Assembly: GCF_000276665.1 (NCBI RefSeq) | Contig: NW_004955402.1 | Location: 4,384,003 to 4,448,002, forward strand | DNA length: 64,000 nucleotides | DNA from: Chinchilla lanigera | Taxonomy: Eukaryota; Chordata; Mammalia; Rodentia; Chinchillidae | Reading direction: 5' to 3' | Shown here: positions 10,170-20,699 of the stretch, piece after piece | Layout: each line of letters opens with the position of its first letter | Numbering within the stretch: the stretch's first letter is position 1 | Position numbers and translations under genes: made by a program | The notes under the pieces: generated by a model | Seen by the model: the letters and a program-made list of their open reading frames with translations, nothing else | Databases searched by the model: none | Told to the model about the DNA's origin: nothing

Positions 10170-10494
10170 GTATGTATTACCCCGGCGCCAAGAACTCTTG
10201 GGCTCCTCGTGGCTCTGAGATGACATGGATCCAGGAAGTGGACCAAAAGACAGGACCCAGATGGACAGGGCCACATGGGGGATGGATGGAGTCCAGGGTT
10301 CTGGTTTGTTCCTGATTTCCAGTACGGTCACAAGGTATGAAAGCCTTTCCTAGTCCTGTGCTCTCCAGGTGATCTGATTGGATGGCTTCTCCTGCCGGGG
10401 CTGGTGTGACCCAGACAGAAGGGGGACAGGTTCTGGCTTTACCTGTATTTCCCCAGATGTATGTAAGACACTTTACCATCCAAGTTAATCAAAC

Positions 10495-10830
10495 GTCTTA
10501 GTCACCTTCTCATTGCTGGGATGAAATACTGGATAGCTGTAGCTTAAACGACAGGTTTAACTGGGCTCATGGTTGCCAGGCTCCATGCCAAGGGGCTGGC
10601 AGAGGAGAGCTGCTCAGAGCATGGTGCACAGGAAGCCAGAAGGGAGAGTACCCCTTCCAGGCCAAGCCCTGGGAAGTCTCTTCTGGCCAGACCCCCTCTC
10701 CTACAGCAAGTCAGTGCTAAGCCATGACCTGGCACCTCTAAAAGCCCGGCCTGTGTGCACAAGGCCATTGGGGACATGTAGATCTAGACCATACCTTCAA
10801 AGTCTGCATTACAGTTGGCAGTATGAACCC
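10495..10830. repeat. possible LTR-type repeat (family unassigned)
   Basis: CACCTTCTCATTGCTGGGAT, then GGGCTCATGGTTGCC, resembles an interspersed rodent repeat seen in many introns ('...CATTGCTGTGACAAAATAC...'). I cannot name it. The rest of the LAMA1 introns 9530-10015 and 10830-11211 shows nothing I recognise. Confidence 0.3.
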
Positions 10831-11211
10831 TAGAGCAGGCGGCCACAAAGGGGCTGTGGTCAGAAACAGGAGGGACAGGGGGCCACGTGGACCTGTCCCC
10901 TTTGCCCTGTGCTTCTGTCCACTCCAGGGTCTCAGCTTGCCCTGGGCAAGGTTCCAAGACACCACCTCCCCCGATTTGTCCCCAGCCCTGGACACAGGAG
11001 CTGCCTGCTGTTGCTCAGATCCAGTCGGGCATCTCAGAGTTTCTATCTCCCGAATAAAGAAATCACCCATGCAGTCTGCACATGGAAAACCCCATGGGGC
11101 ATGGTGTGCTGTGGGGGCAGAGCTGCAGCAGGTGCTGCCCGCGGCCAGGTGTCACCCCCAGCCACACCACTCCGTAGGGCTCACCCCCATCCCTGTCCTT
11201 GTGTTTTTCAG

Positions 11212-11345
11212 TCCGAGAAGGCTACAGAGTTCGATCAGACTTAAACATCACGCTGGAGTTCCGTACCTCTGCAGAGAGTGGTGTCCTCCTGGGCATCAGC
11301 AGTGCCAAGGTGGACGCCATTGGCCTGGAGATTGTCCATGGCCAG
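11212..11345 (+). CDS. LAMA1: LAMA1 exon: LG5 amino-terminal half
   Basis: Acceptor TTTTTCAG, donor GTAGGT. Encodes (V)REGYRVRSDLNITLEFRT, then GVLLGISSAKVDAIGLEI and VHGQ. NIT is an N-glycosylation sequon. GVLLGISS is the characteristic second LG strand. It ends in phase 0. Confidence 0.93.
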
Positions 11346-12014
11346 GTAGGTGCAGGCTCCCGGGGTCCCCTGATTCAGGTCCAGCAGTGGAAACACAGCA
11401 GCTGCTCCTAGACCCAGGCTTGCCCCTCGTGAATGGAGTCAAGGGAAGGCTCTCGCAGTGTGTTTCACTGGCATTAGTACACGATCGCACAATTGCGGTA
11501 CATGGTGGTCACACTCACCAGGGAGAGTCGGTGTGGGTGCATAATACATCTTAATCTTTTTTACACCCCTGACTGGGTGCGCTTTGGAGGTGGTTGGGGG
11601 CGTGGCTCAGGCAGCCGGTGCTGGGCGTGGCCCAGGTTCTCGGTTCCACCTCGGGCTCCTGTCCTGCCGAGAGGCACAGCGGAGGGCGCTCCTCAGCCCA
11701 GGACACTGATCCTTGCAGAACGCAGGTTGCTGCCGCTGCTGCCCTCAGTGGTAGAGCTGCTCCCATTGTCGGAGGGGTTGGTGCAGCGGGGTTGCTCCCG
11801 TGTAGGTGTCGCCGCTTGGCAGCCCCTGCAGTCGCAGTGGCCCTGTTACTTCCCCAGATGCCCCGAAAATTAGACCCAGTCAGAGAACCACGAGGGGCCC
11901 CACACGTCCTTTCTGGGTGCGGGGCGAGGGCAGTCCTGGGTCCCCCTGGTCCCCTCAGCACCGTGACTCACCCTGGTGAGAGGGCGGCTCCTCACTGCGC
12001 TCTGCTCTGCCCAG

Positions 12015-12237
12015 CTCCTGTTCCACGTCAACAACGGTGCAGGCCGGATAACGGCCACGTACCAGCCCGCGGGCAGCAGCAGGCTCTGCGACGGACAGTG
12101 GCACACGCTCCACGCTAGCAAAAGCAAGCACCGCCTGGCACTCAGCGTGGACGGCCGCACGGTCGGGGCAGAGAGTCCGCACCCGCAGTCCACCTCAGCC
12201 GACACCAACGACCCCATCTACATCGGGGGCTTCCCAG
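12015..12237 (+). CDS. LAMA1: LAMA1 exon: LG5 carboxy-terminal half
   Basis: Acceptor TGCCCAG, donor GTACGT. Encodes LLFHVNNGAGRITATYQPAG, then CDGQWHTLHASKSKHRLAL and STSADTNDPIYIGGFP plus one base of Ala. FHVNNGAGRITA and YIGGFP are strongly conserved LAMA1 strands. The basic SKSKHR run lies on the LG5 surface. Confidence 0.93.
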
Positions 12238-12678
12238 GTACGTGGGGACCCTGCGTGGCCCATCCTCCCCGAGAGCAGGCTCGGTTCAGGGGTGAGGAGT
12301 GGAGATCGGACAGAGTTGTCCTAAAAACTTAGGAGAGCTAAGGTAAGGTCCATGCTGAGGTGAATCCCGAGGCGAGGTCTGGCAGCCCTGGGCGTGGTGC
12401 TTTGAGCTGGAGGATGCCGAGGAGCTCGCTCACCCCAGGGGCCCCCCAGCTGAGAATCACAGGGGACACCTGTGAGCTGTCCCCTCAGGTTTGGACTAGA
12501 ATGTGCATTTTGGGGGTTCCAAGAAGTTATTCAAATGCAGGCACCTGTGTAAGTCCCCAGCATTAACCTATTAAAGGACGTGCAAATACTCACTTTGGAT
12601 GGACAACCTGCCTGAGACGATTTGGCTCCCTGTCCATCCCCAGGCACTTGACATGCTCTGTTCCCCTCTCGCCCGCAG

Positions 12679-12845
12679 CGGACGTCAAGCAGAACTGCCT
12701 GAGTAGCCGGACCCCGTTCCGGGGCTGCCTGAGGGGGCTCACCCTGGCCAGGAGCCCCCACGTGCAGACCCTGGACTTCAGCCAGGCCTTCGAGCTGCGC
12801 GGGGTCTCCCCACACTCCTGCCCCGGGGTCGGGCCGGCGCCCTGA
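12679..12845 (+). CDS. LAMA1: LAMA1 last coding exon, stop TGA
   Basis: Acceptor CGCCCGCAG. Encodes (A)DVKQNCLSSRTPFRGCLRGL, then SPHVQTLDFSQAFELRG and VSPHSCPGVGPAP, with the TGA stop at 12843-12845. FRGCLRGL and HSC hold the LG5 disulfide. The tail is a few residues past HSCPG, as in other LAMA1 proteins. Confidence 0.93.
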
Positions 12846-13155
12846 GCCCCAGACGTGGCCTTGGTGGGCATTGTGGCTACTAGGTTGAGAACTGCTCCTG
12901 TGGATTGAACTCTCTTCCGTTCCCATCTCGTTTCCAACTCAGGTTGAGTGTTTCCGGAAAAGTGTTCATGAGAAACTCAAACCACGTCTACAACGAATAC
13001 CTCTTAAATGTACATGGTCTTCACTGGCCTTTTTTAAAAGTTTTTTTTTTTTTTTAATGAATTTTTGTGAACATTGAATGTTCTTTTTAGTACTTTACAG
13101 TATTATGTTTTTGTATTCTGAGCTCTTAATAAAATGTTACCACTCACTGGAAAAC
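12846..13155 (+). other. LAMA1: LAMA1 3'UTR
   Basis: About 300 bases of non-coding sequence from the TGA to just past the poly(A) signal at 13128-13133. It includes a T-rich run near 13040-13060. The cleavage site is inferred to lie 10-30 bases after the signal. An L1 fragment begins directly after it. Confidence 0.75.
13128..13133 (+). terminator. LAMA1 polyadenylation signal AATAAA
   Basis: Canonical AATAAA in the context CTCTTAATAAAATGTTACC, 283 bases after the stop codon. The following sequence is T/G-containing (GGAAAACATTGGAGC... GTATGGATGTTTTC), compatible with a downstream element. Confidence 0.75.
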
Positions 13156-13159
13156 ATTG

Positions 13160-13715
13160 GAGCAGAGTATGGATGTTTTCATTTCTTTACGAATTTTTAA
13201 ACATTTTTATTGGTACATGTTTGCAGTATGTAATGATTACATTCGTCATTGGGAATTCATATGTGGACAGCACACATATAATTCTCTTTATGTCCCTTGG
13301 CCCCTTCTCTATCTCTTGGTCCTCCTTCGCAAAAAGGTTTTATTCCCTGTTCCCCATTATCTTTTTCATATTTTGCTCTTTCATTTATATTTTTGATTTC
13401 TCATATAAGAGAGAATGGGATATTTAAGCTGTGTGTCTGATTAATTCATTTTGCATTATAGTCACAAGATATAACCATTTTCTTATAAATAACAAGTTTA
13501 TCCTTTATGACAGAGTAGTACTCCATGGTGTATAAATTCTATAGTTTCCTTACCTATTCGTCTGTTGGTGGACATACAGGCTGGTTTAAGATGTAGCTAG
13601 TAGAATTGTGCTGCTATGAACATGGGTGTGCATGGATCACTGTGACAATGTGCCTTTTACTCCTTCAGCAGGACACCTAGAAGGGAACAGCTAGGTCCAG
13701 TAGGACTTCTCGTTC
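13160..13715 (+). mobile_element. L1 LINE 3'-end fragment (ancient)
   Basis: Sense L1 3' sequence: GTAGTACTCCATGGTGTATA, then ATTCGTCTGTTGGTGGACAT and GTGCTGCTATGAACATGGGT, all standard for the 3' end of old mammalian L1M elements. No intact ORF. The following 13715-14540 shows no recognisable element. Confidence 0.75.
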
Positions 13716-14544
13716 TTTTTTTGAGGGATCTGAAGCCCCTTCTGCCACGTCCTTGTTCACGGAAGATCTGACCTCACAGTGTCTCTTCAAGACAGGAAAA
13801 AATAAAAGTGGGTCACAACAAATTAGCTCTTCCTTCATGGTCAGTGACAGTTTGCTGAGATATACTACTTTTTCTGAGAGAATGTGTGTAATCTGACAGG
13901 GCAATTCCAAACGGACTAGCAGCTGTCAACCCAGATTCTTGAAGTCCTGTTTGGTGCCTCCCAGGTGTACTGTGGTTCTGTTCGATCTGCTCACGGCTAG
14001 GCTGTTAATTAGCTTGATTGTGGTGCTTGTTTCACAGTGGATACAGCTGTCAGATCATCCTGTTGTCACCTTAAATGTACACAATTTTTATTTCTCAATT
14101 ATTGCTTCAATAAACCTGGGAAAAGAAGACTGAGAACAAATGAGACCAGACCAGGAGCACACAGCTATGAAAGACACAGCCGTCTTCATCCTATCACTTG
14201 ACTCAGTGTTCAGGGCTGGGGGGGAACTTCTAAACCCTCTTCCCTGGAAAAGTGCATAAGTCACCTAAGTTTGCGTGGAACTCCAGAAAATGCACAAATT
14301 TTCTCATACTCATGGAAATATCCTCTGCAGGCGCTGCTGTCTCTCCACTGTGTGGCAGGGTCACACCGAGCCTGCTTGAGGACACAGAGAGATAGCCCTT
14401 AGAACCACAGCTGAAGCCAAGCTGGTACAAAAGCTCACCGGGCAGTGAGGGATTCCAGTGTTTCCTAAGCACGCCCTAGTTTGTATGGTCACAAAAGACA
14501 TCAATCAACACCTTTTTCTGCATTCTGCAAATGACCTCTGTTAC

Positions 14545-15235
14545 TGTGCTGGTTAATCCTGACTGTTACCTTGATTGGACTGAGTGAGGGAGGCCTAGCG
14601 GATTAGTAAAGCAGACCTCTGTGTGTGCTTTTGGGAACATTTCCAAAGACCATTGGCTGGTGGGCCTACCAAGTGAGGGGGAGACCTGCCCTGACTACAG
14701 GTGATGCTATTCCGTAGGCAGCCCAGATGGTATGAAAAGGGAAAGCAGGAGGAAGCCAGTCTGCACGTGCAAACTTGACTCTGCTTGAGCAGGGACAGCT
14801 TTGCTGCCATCGCTCATGGACACCAGACTCCAGCTTCATCAGCCCTTTTTTTTTTTTTTCATTTCGTTACGTTTATCCTTTTTTTTTTTTTTTGAGACAG
14901 GATCTTCCTATGTATTCAGACTGACTTTGAATTCACTATGTAGCCCAGTCTGCCCTCAGATCTAAGGGTGGTCCTGCCTCCGCCTCCTCAGTGCTGGGAG
15001 TATAGCTGGGCACAACCACCTCCAGCATTCTTCAGTCTTTTGACTCAGACTCACAGCAGTGACTCTCCAGGGAGCTTGCAGGCCTTCCGCCTTGGACTGG
15101 GTCTGCCTCCTTGGTCCCTCTCATTCTGAGAAGCTACTGCATCCTCTGGACCTTCAGCCCACAGACGGCTGCTGGAATTACCCAGCGTCTGGTCCTGTAA
15201 GCCAATCTAATAAAACCCTCCCTCAAGGTCCCCTT
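14545..15235 (+). mobile_element. ERVL-type (MLT2-like) LTR split by a B1 SINE
   Basis: Opens TGTGCTGGTTAATCCTGACT and closes near GCCAATCTAATAAAACCCTC. This layout resembles old ERVL LTRs beginning 'TGTGCTGGTTAATACTGA...' and ending with an AATAAA-type signal. Family name is from memory. A reverse-strand B1 (14848-15028) interrupts it. Confidence 0.5.
14848..15028 (-). repeat. B1-type SINE inside LTR
   Basis: T-rich head, then TTTTGAGACAGGATCTTCCT, TCACTATGTAGCCCAGTCTG and GTGCTGGGAGTATAGCTGGG. It interrupts the surrounding LTR and so is younger. Confidence 0.7.
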
Positions 15236-16211
15236 CTAGAACCTCGACAATAGCAAACAAATCCCAATGTAAGTTTCAGAGGAGAAAAACCATATTCCAG
15301 CTACAGCATATATAACTGCCAAGTATTCAAAAACACCACATAACTGTCAGTATGTTTGGCTCATAACTCTGTTTTGCTGTGGTCATATATCCTTCCTGCA
15401 TGGACACTGCATGCCACCGTGACTGCTCTGCCAGGGGTCCCATCACAGTCCTTGATGGCTCTGTGTTCATTTTGGGTTCCCCCTGGGTGGGACATTCTTC
15501 TCAAAGATCCTCTACTTCTTTCATAGCTCACTGAAGGTCTGCTTCATATTGAATATTTCTTTGGCATTTCTCCCAGAACTAACATAATGAGGACCTGAGG
15601 GAGGTTATTAGTAATTGTTGAATTGATTATTATTACTTTATCATTTTTTTCCCTAAAAATACTTCATCACTGTAGTTCTTCCTATAAATATGACAAGTTG
15701 CTTCAAAATGCAATCCCTCTGAGTCATCTAATAGCAGCTGTCATAAAACAAATGTAGAATAAGCCAATTTTGCAAGATATTCCCAAAAGAAGTTCTATCA
15801 GCCTAACAGTTTTCATAATATGCGGTAAAACCTCAGGTTAATATCTGAAATTTCAATATGATCAGGATATTTTTCAAAGGATGCCAAGGGCATAGCTTAT
15901 ACTGTTATAAAATTTCAGCAATAGACCCACAGCAGCTGTCTGAAACAAGGGCATAAATGAAAACATAATGAGAATCATTTTTTCCGGCACAATCTTAAAA
16001 TATTATTTTCTCATAGTATATGTAATGTGTAATGCTTAGTTATATAGTATTAAGACACAAATTTCAGTGTAAAAATCAAAGAGCTGTGGGCTCTGTTTGC
16101 ATAATTTGATGATCATAGCCATGAAAAAGTTATGGCAATTCATTTCACTCAAAATTGCTCTGTGCAACAAGCACATCATCAATAATTTCATCAATAATTT
16201 AATTTTTAACA
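15236..16211. other. AT-rich intergenic sequence, no recognisable feature
   Basis: About 1 kb of AT-rich sequence between the LTR and the next B1. No convincing ORF, repeat family or RNA gene seen. Confidence 0.4.
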
Positions 16212-16346
16212 GGCGTTCAAGCCAGGTGTGGTGGTGCGCGCCTGTAATCCCAGCACTGGGGAGGCTGAGGCAGGAGGATCGTTGAGAGTTTGAGACCAGC
16301 CTGGGCTACAAAGTGAGCTCAAGGCCAGCCTGAACTGCATAGCGAG
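16212..16346 (+). repeat. B1-type SINE cut off by assembly gap
   Basis: GCCAGGTGTGGTGGTGCGCG through GAGGCTGAGGCAGGAGGATC, with the duplicated block (ACCAGCCTGGGCTACAAAGT; GGCCAGCCTGAACTGCATAG). It stops at the Ns, so its tail is unread. This shows the B1 subfamily of the genome well. Confidence 0.85.
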
Positions 16347-16603
16347 NNNNNNNNNNNNNNNNNNNNNNNNNNNNNNNNNNNNNNNNNNNNNNNNNNNNNN
16401 NNNNNNNNNNNNNNNNNNNNNNNNNNNNNNNNNNNNNNNNNNNNNNNNNNNNNNNNNNNNNNNNNNNNNNNNNNNNNNNNNNNNNNNNNNNNNNNNNNNN
16501 NNNNNNNNNNNNNNNNNNNNNNNNNNNNNNNNNNNNNNNNNNNNNNNNNNNNNNNNNNNNNNNNNNNNNNNNNNNNNNNNNNNNNNNNNNNNNNNNNNNN
16601 NNN
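16347..16603. other. assembly gap (257 N)
   Basis: Run of Ns starting at the 3' end of a B1 SINE, where assemblers often break. Any translation across it is meaningless. The sequence after it, 16604-17200, shows no recognisable feature. Confidence 0.99.
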
Positions 16604-17199
16604 TGTTCAAAATCCACATGAGATTGTCTGTTATTAAAAAAACAGTAAAAGCTTTGATAAAAACTAAAAACTGCTAAGTTGTGTCCCTGTTAGGTGGTCA
16701 GAAGGAACAATGAGGGAAAGAATGTCACCTGGAGGAGCAGGTAGGGGAGGCTGAAGAACATGCTCTGTCTGTGATTTGCTGCCCAGACAGAAAGGTGAGC
16801 AGAATGTAGGCAGGGAGAGGAAGTTAGTGAATGTGATTCACACTGGTGATTGAAACACAGTTCTGTGTCCTTGAGGAATGATTAAATTAAACATGGAATT
16901 TAATTAAAAACATGAGCAAGCCTGGAAAGTTTTTGAACTATGGTGGTCAGGTATGAACTGACAAAAGCATATCCGAGCAGGCAAAACTAAAAGAGTATCT
17001 TCCTCCTTTTATTACATGTTACACTGGAAGAATAAAGGACTCCTAATCTGATAAATGACTAGGTAAATCTATGAATTACTACTAGTTCTTACAGAAATTC
17101 TCCAAATTAATCAGGAAGGGGTGTGCGTGTGTGTGTTTACACTGATATAACCACAGAAGGTGGGAGAGAACTCATGGCTCATGGTCTGAACATAGCTTA

Positions 17200-18334
17200 G
17201 CTGATTTTCTAGAACAGAAAATATCAACTGTCTTCAGACAGCTGTTATTGAAACCAGAGCCTAGAACAGATAATATTCAGTTAATATTAGAACAGTTAAT
17301 ATAGAACAGATAATATTCAGGGATACAGTTCAAACAGCTAGGAAAATGGGACCAGTTCTCAAAGTGGAGAAAAAGGTTAACAAATGCCAATCTCAACAGG
17401 CAGTTATTAACCTCCTTATAGAAACTGTTTTATCTACGTATAGTAAGATCAAGAAAAAATCTAAAATATTCGAGTGAATGAAATGATAGAAATTCTCAAC
17501 AGAAAAATGAAATATAAAGAAGTCAAACAAAAATTACTGAACTGAAAATACATCATCTAAGGTGAAAAAGTCACCAGATGGAGTTAGTAGCAGAATGGAG
17601 GTGGTGAAGGGTCAGTAACATGAAGATACAGTGAGGAAAATTATCCGGTCTACAAACAGACATGCGACCAAAACAGCCATAACTCAGTAGAGAAAGGGTA
17701 TGTCTGACAAAAACACAGCCAGCATCGTACAAAACAAGGGAAGAGCTGGAAGCATTTACTCTTAAATCAGGAACAAGACCAAGGTGTCCACTCTTAAACT
17801 GCTCTTATTCAATATAATACTGAAAGTTTTAGCCAGAGCAATCAGGCAAGAGAAAGAAATAAAAGGCGTACAAAGAGGAAGGGAGAAAGTCAAGTTATCC
17901 CTGTTTGGAGATTCTATGATTCTATATGAAGAAAATTGAAGGACTCCACCAAAAGAGTGTTAGAACTGAGAGATAAAGTCAGTAATGTTGCAGAATACAA
18001 AATCAACATGCAAAAATCAGTAGCATTTTATGCACTATTAAGATTACTAAGAAATAAATAATAAAAGTAATGCCATTCAAGCATTACAAAAACCAAAGCC
18101 CCTATTGTTCCTATGCTATTTCGTAAATGGATGTATGTTTATTACTATGTGTTTCCTACAACAACCATTGAGAACAGTCAATGAATATTCAGTTGGTCAC
18201 TCATCTATAACTCTATTTATTTTCTTTAGAAACCACTTTGAAGATAACAATATGTAAAACAACAACCATTGATAATTTCCTACCACTTTGTCTGTAATTC
18301 GGTAAGCCCCCCTATTGCTATGTTATCCTTCTTT

Positions 18335-18370
<36 letters not shown>

Positions 18371-18700
18371 CCCATAGGAACAAATATAACCAAGGAAGTG
18401 AAACGCCTAAAATACAATGAAAATTATGAAACACTGATGAAATAATTTGGAGACACATATGCACATACATGGAAAAGATCTCCATGTTCATGGATTGAAA
18501 GGATTAGTACTGTTAAAATTCCAAACTACCCAAAGCAACTTACAGATTCAATGCAATCCCCATCAAAATGCCCATGACAGTCCTCACAGAACTGGAGAAA
18601 ATAACCCTAAAATCTATGTGGAAGCACAAAACACCCCAAGGAGCCAAAGCAGTCTGGAACAAAAAGTCCAGAATTGGAGGCATCATCTCTCCCGCCCCCA
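17200..18700 (+). pseudogene. L1 LINE mosaic with ORF2 fragments, broken
   Basis: Sense L1 pieces with internal deletions. 17690-18104 matches ORF2 reverse-transcriptase sequence (e.g. AGAGCTGGAAGCATTTACTC; GAATACAAAATCAACATGCA). After an inserted segment, 18369-18700 continues into later ORF2 (AACCAAGGAAGTGAAACGCC; CAGATTCAATGCAATCCCCA; GGAACAAAAAGTCCAGAATT). There are many frame breaks, so it is not mobile. It ends where the GC-rich island begins. Confidence 0.8.
18105..18368 (+). mobile_element. unidentified poly(A)-tailed retroposon nested in L1
   Basis: About 264 bases ending in about 26 adenines interrupt L1 ORF2 sequence. AAAGCCCCTA lies on the left (18095-18104) and AAGCCCCATA on the right, a probable target duplication with one base of difference. 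The body (TTGTTCCTATGCTATTTCGT onward) is not a B1, ID, U6, 7SL or other RNA I recognise. It may be a retrocopied transcript fragment. Confidence 0.5.
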
Positions 18701-18879
18701 GACATAACTGCTGCTGTGGCTTGGCTTTGAAAGATACCCCCAACTCACTGGGGACCGTGAGATCATAATTTGATGGCGTCATTGGGAGGTCATGGAAACG
18801 AGAGGTGAGACCTCGTGGAAGTCAGTGAATCCTGGACCCGGAGACCCAATCGGGTCGCCAGCCGCTTTCTCCTCCTTTC

Positions 18880-20400
18880 TCTCTTCTTCCCAGCTACCAA
18901 GAGGTAGCACCCCCGCGGCTGGGCAGGCATCCTGGGAGCCAAGACCCACGCGGTGCTGCGGGCAGGTTCGAGTCCGCGAGGGGCGGGTCCTACAGGACGG
19001 GGCGTGGCGATTGATAGGGTTGGTAGAGTCGGCCTGCAACGGAAGGGTGGATCCGGAAGAGGACTCGGTGGGTCTCAGTCCGCTTGCTGGTGGGCGTGGC
19101 TAAGGTGAGGGGCGTGGGGTGTAGAAGCAGCAGAAACCTGCGGTCCCAGAGAGGGCGGGGTCTGGGCGGGCCTGGAGGTGGGCGGGGCTTTGCAGAGGAG
19201 AGCGACTGTCTGGGTGCCCGCGGTGGGCGTGGCCTCACTCTGGTCGGTTGGGCGGTTGGGCGTGGCCTCGCGCTGGGCGCTTGGGCGTGGCCTTGGGCAG
19301 GGCCGTTGGGCGGTTGGGCGTGGCCTCGCGCTGGGCGCTTGGGCGTGGCCTTGGGCAGGGCCGTTGGGCGGTTGGGCGTGGCCTTGGGCAGGGCCGTTGG
19401 GCGGTTGGGCGAGGCCTCGCGCTGGGCGCTTGGGCGTGGCCTTGGGCAGGGCCGTTGGGCGTGGCCTCGCGCTGGGCCACCCGCAGTTCAGAGGCTGCGT
19501 CGGCAGCGGTGGCAGGGTAGCCGCAGTCCGCAGCCAGGTAAGCGGCTGCTCCGCGAGGCTCTTCCTTACCGGGAAAGGCGGCCTCTGCGGGGCAGGAGCG
19601 GGCGCAGGGAGCGGGTGCGGGCGGGCCTCGGCCAACTCAGCTCCGGGACGCGGCGAGCAGGGTACGGCGGGGCGGGGCGGGGACCGGGGGAGGGCGGGGC
19701 GCGACCCCAGGAGGAGCAGGAGACGGAGAAGGGCACCCCGGAAAGAGGCAGGAGCGACGGGGGTGACTCCTGAGGACGCGGGGACCCTCGAGAAGGGAAG
19801 CCTGAAGAGAGCCCGGACCCATGGGGGGTCCGTGGGCGGGGGGAGAGCCTGGATGGGGGAAGCCGTGGGGAGGACCCCCGAGAGGGGGCCGTGCGCGGGA
19901 GGGCGGGCCTACGCTGGCTGGGTGTGGCCTTCGGGAGCGGGCGGGGCTTCTGGAGAGGGCGGGGTCACCTGGACTGGGCGGGGCTTCTGGAGAGGGACCT
20001 GCCGGGCAGGAGTGGTGGAGCTGTGCTGCGGCTGCTCTGAGCTCCGGGAAGGTGCGCAAGAAGGAGAGTGAGGTCCAGGATTTTCAGATGGGGCCGTTCC
20101 TAATGGTGGGGGCTCAGCTCGGGGCTGTGGCCCTGGGGACCCTCCCGGTTTCTGGGTTTGAGGATTTCACCCGCCTTTCTTACTGTCGTGCTTCAGAGTA
20201 TGGCTGACACGCGAGAGGCTTGGGCCTGCAAGGGGAGGCCGAAGGAGGACTGACCAGAGCAAAAGATCCCAGCTACCGGAACGGTAGTGCGCCCCACTCC
20301 GTGCGCAGGACTGGGCAGCCATCCGTCCGCCGGGGAGGTGAGCTGGAGAGAGCACAGATTCGGAGGTAGGTCTCTCTCCCGAGGGCTTGGGGCCGTCGTT
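18880..20400. promoter_or_regulatory. CpG island / candidate promoter
   Basis: About 1.5 kb of very GC- and CpG-rich sequence in otherwise AT-rich intergenic DNA. It holds many SP-type GGGCGGGG boxes (e.g. 19155-19175, 19666-19700, 19935-19985) and GGGCGTGGC boxes, and no clear TATA. Strong donor-like sites CAG|GTAAGC (19537/19538) and GAG|GTAGGT (20365/20366) lie inside. Long open frames on both strands here are by-products of base composition, not proteins I recognise. It sits between LAMA1 and ARHGAP28, where a human lncRNA (LINC00668, from memory) is placed. Confidence 0.6.
19226..19477. repeat. 58-bp GC-rich minisatellite of GGGCGTGGC boxes
   Basis: Tandem units near CGTGGCCTCGCGCTGGGCGC followed by TTGGGCGTGGCCTTGGGCAG. 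Unit starts at 19261 and 19319 show a 58-base period, then come a short unit from 19377 and another unit from 19410. Each full unit holds two GTGGCC cores, most inside GGGCGTGGC, the reverse complement of the KLF/SP GCCACGCCC motif. Confidence 0.85.
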
Positions 20401-20699
20401 GAATTCCCCGAGCCTGATGTCATTTTTAAAATACATATATTGTCCCTGCTATCTCAGAAATTGAGGAGGAGGCTGGATGTGAGGACAAATGAAAGTGCTT
20501 TGGGCAGTGTTGATGATAAGAAGTAACCGCGAGCAGTTCCTCCTGTCCCGGTGCTAGCAAGGGGCTTTCGTATGCAGTCTCACTGGGTCCCACGTGGGCT
20601 TTTGTAAGGTACCAAAGAGACCACGGCCCCCAGAAGTCAGCTGGCTTGTGCGGGAGGCACGCGTCGGGTGGGACCCTTCGGTGAGGGAGGAGCCGGTTA

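Larger units (their letters stand above)
1..13155 (+). other. LAMA1: LAMA1 gene, 3' end (last 12 coding exons and 3'UTR)
   Basis: Laminin alpha-1 is the long chain of laminin-111, a secreted heterotrimer of early basement membranes. Its C-terminal LG domains bind alpha-dystroglycan, heparan sulfate/syndecans and, via LG1-3, integrins. The twelve exons (1078-1192, 1318-1488, 3651-3802, 5001-5186, 7142-7286, 8298-8410, 9030-9219, 9371-9529, 10016-10169, 11212-11345, 12015-12237, 12679-12845) all have AG acceptors and GT donors, and their phases join perfectly into 635 codons ending in TGA. The product is the end of LG2, then LG3, an acidic linker, LG4 and LG5. Segments such as GCIKNLEISRSTFDLLRNSY, FHGCIKNL, THSIPACIG and SADTNDPIY match what I recall of mammalian LAMA1 rather than LAMA2-5. 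Earlier exons lie outside the window. I see no coding exon in 1-1077. No frameshift or stop was found, so the gene looks functional. Confidence 0.95.

Noticed and set aside
11493..12118. Frames of 126-174 codons overlapping the LAMA1 exon at 12015
   Set aside because: They read the wrong frame or run through the intron. The exon borders at 12015 and 12237 fit the LG5 protein instead.
16206..16619. Minus-strand frames of 103-137 codons
   Set aside because: Most of their length is the N gap; the readable ends are B1 SINE sequence.
19075..20071. Long open frames on both strands (up to about 297 codons) in the GC-rich island
   Set aside because: They come from the 58-bp GC-rich repeat, which is open in several frames at once and gives repetitive Gly/Trp/Arg or Pro/Ala/Arg strings with no recognisable domain.
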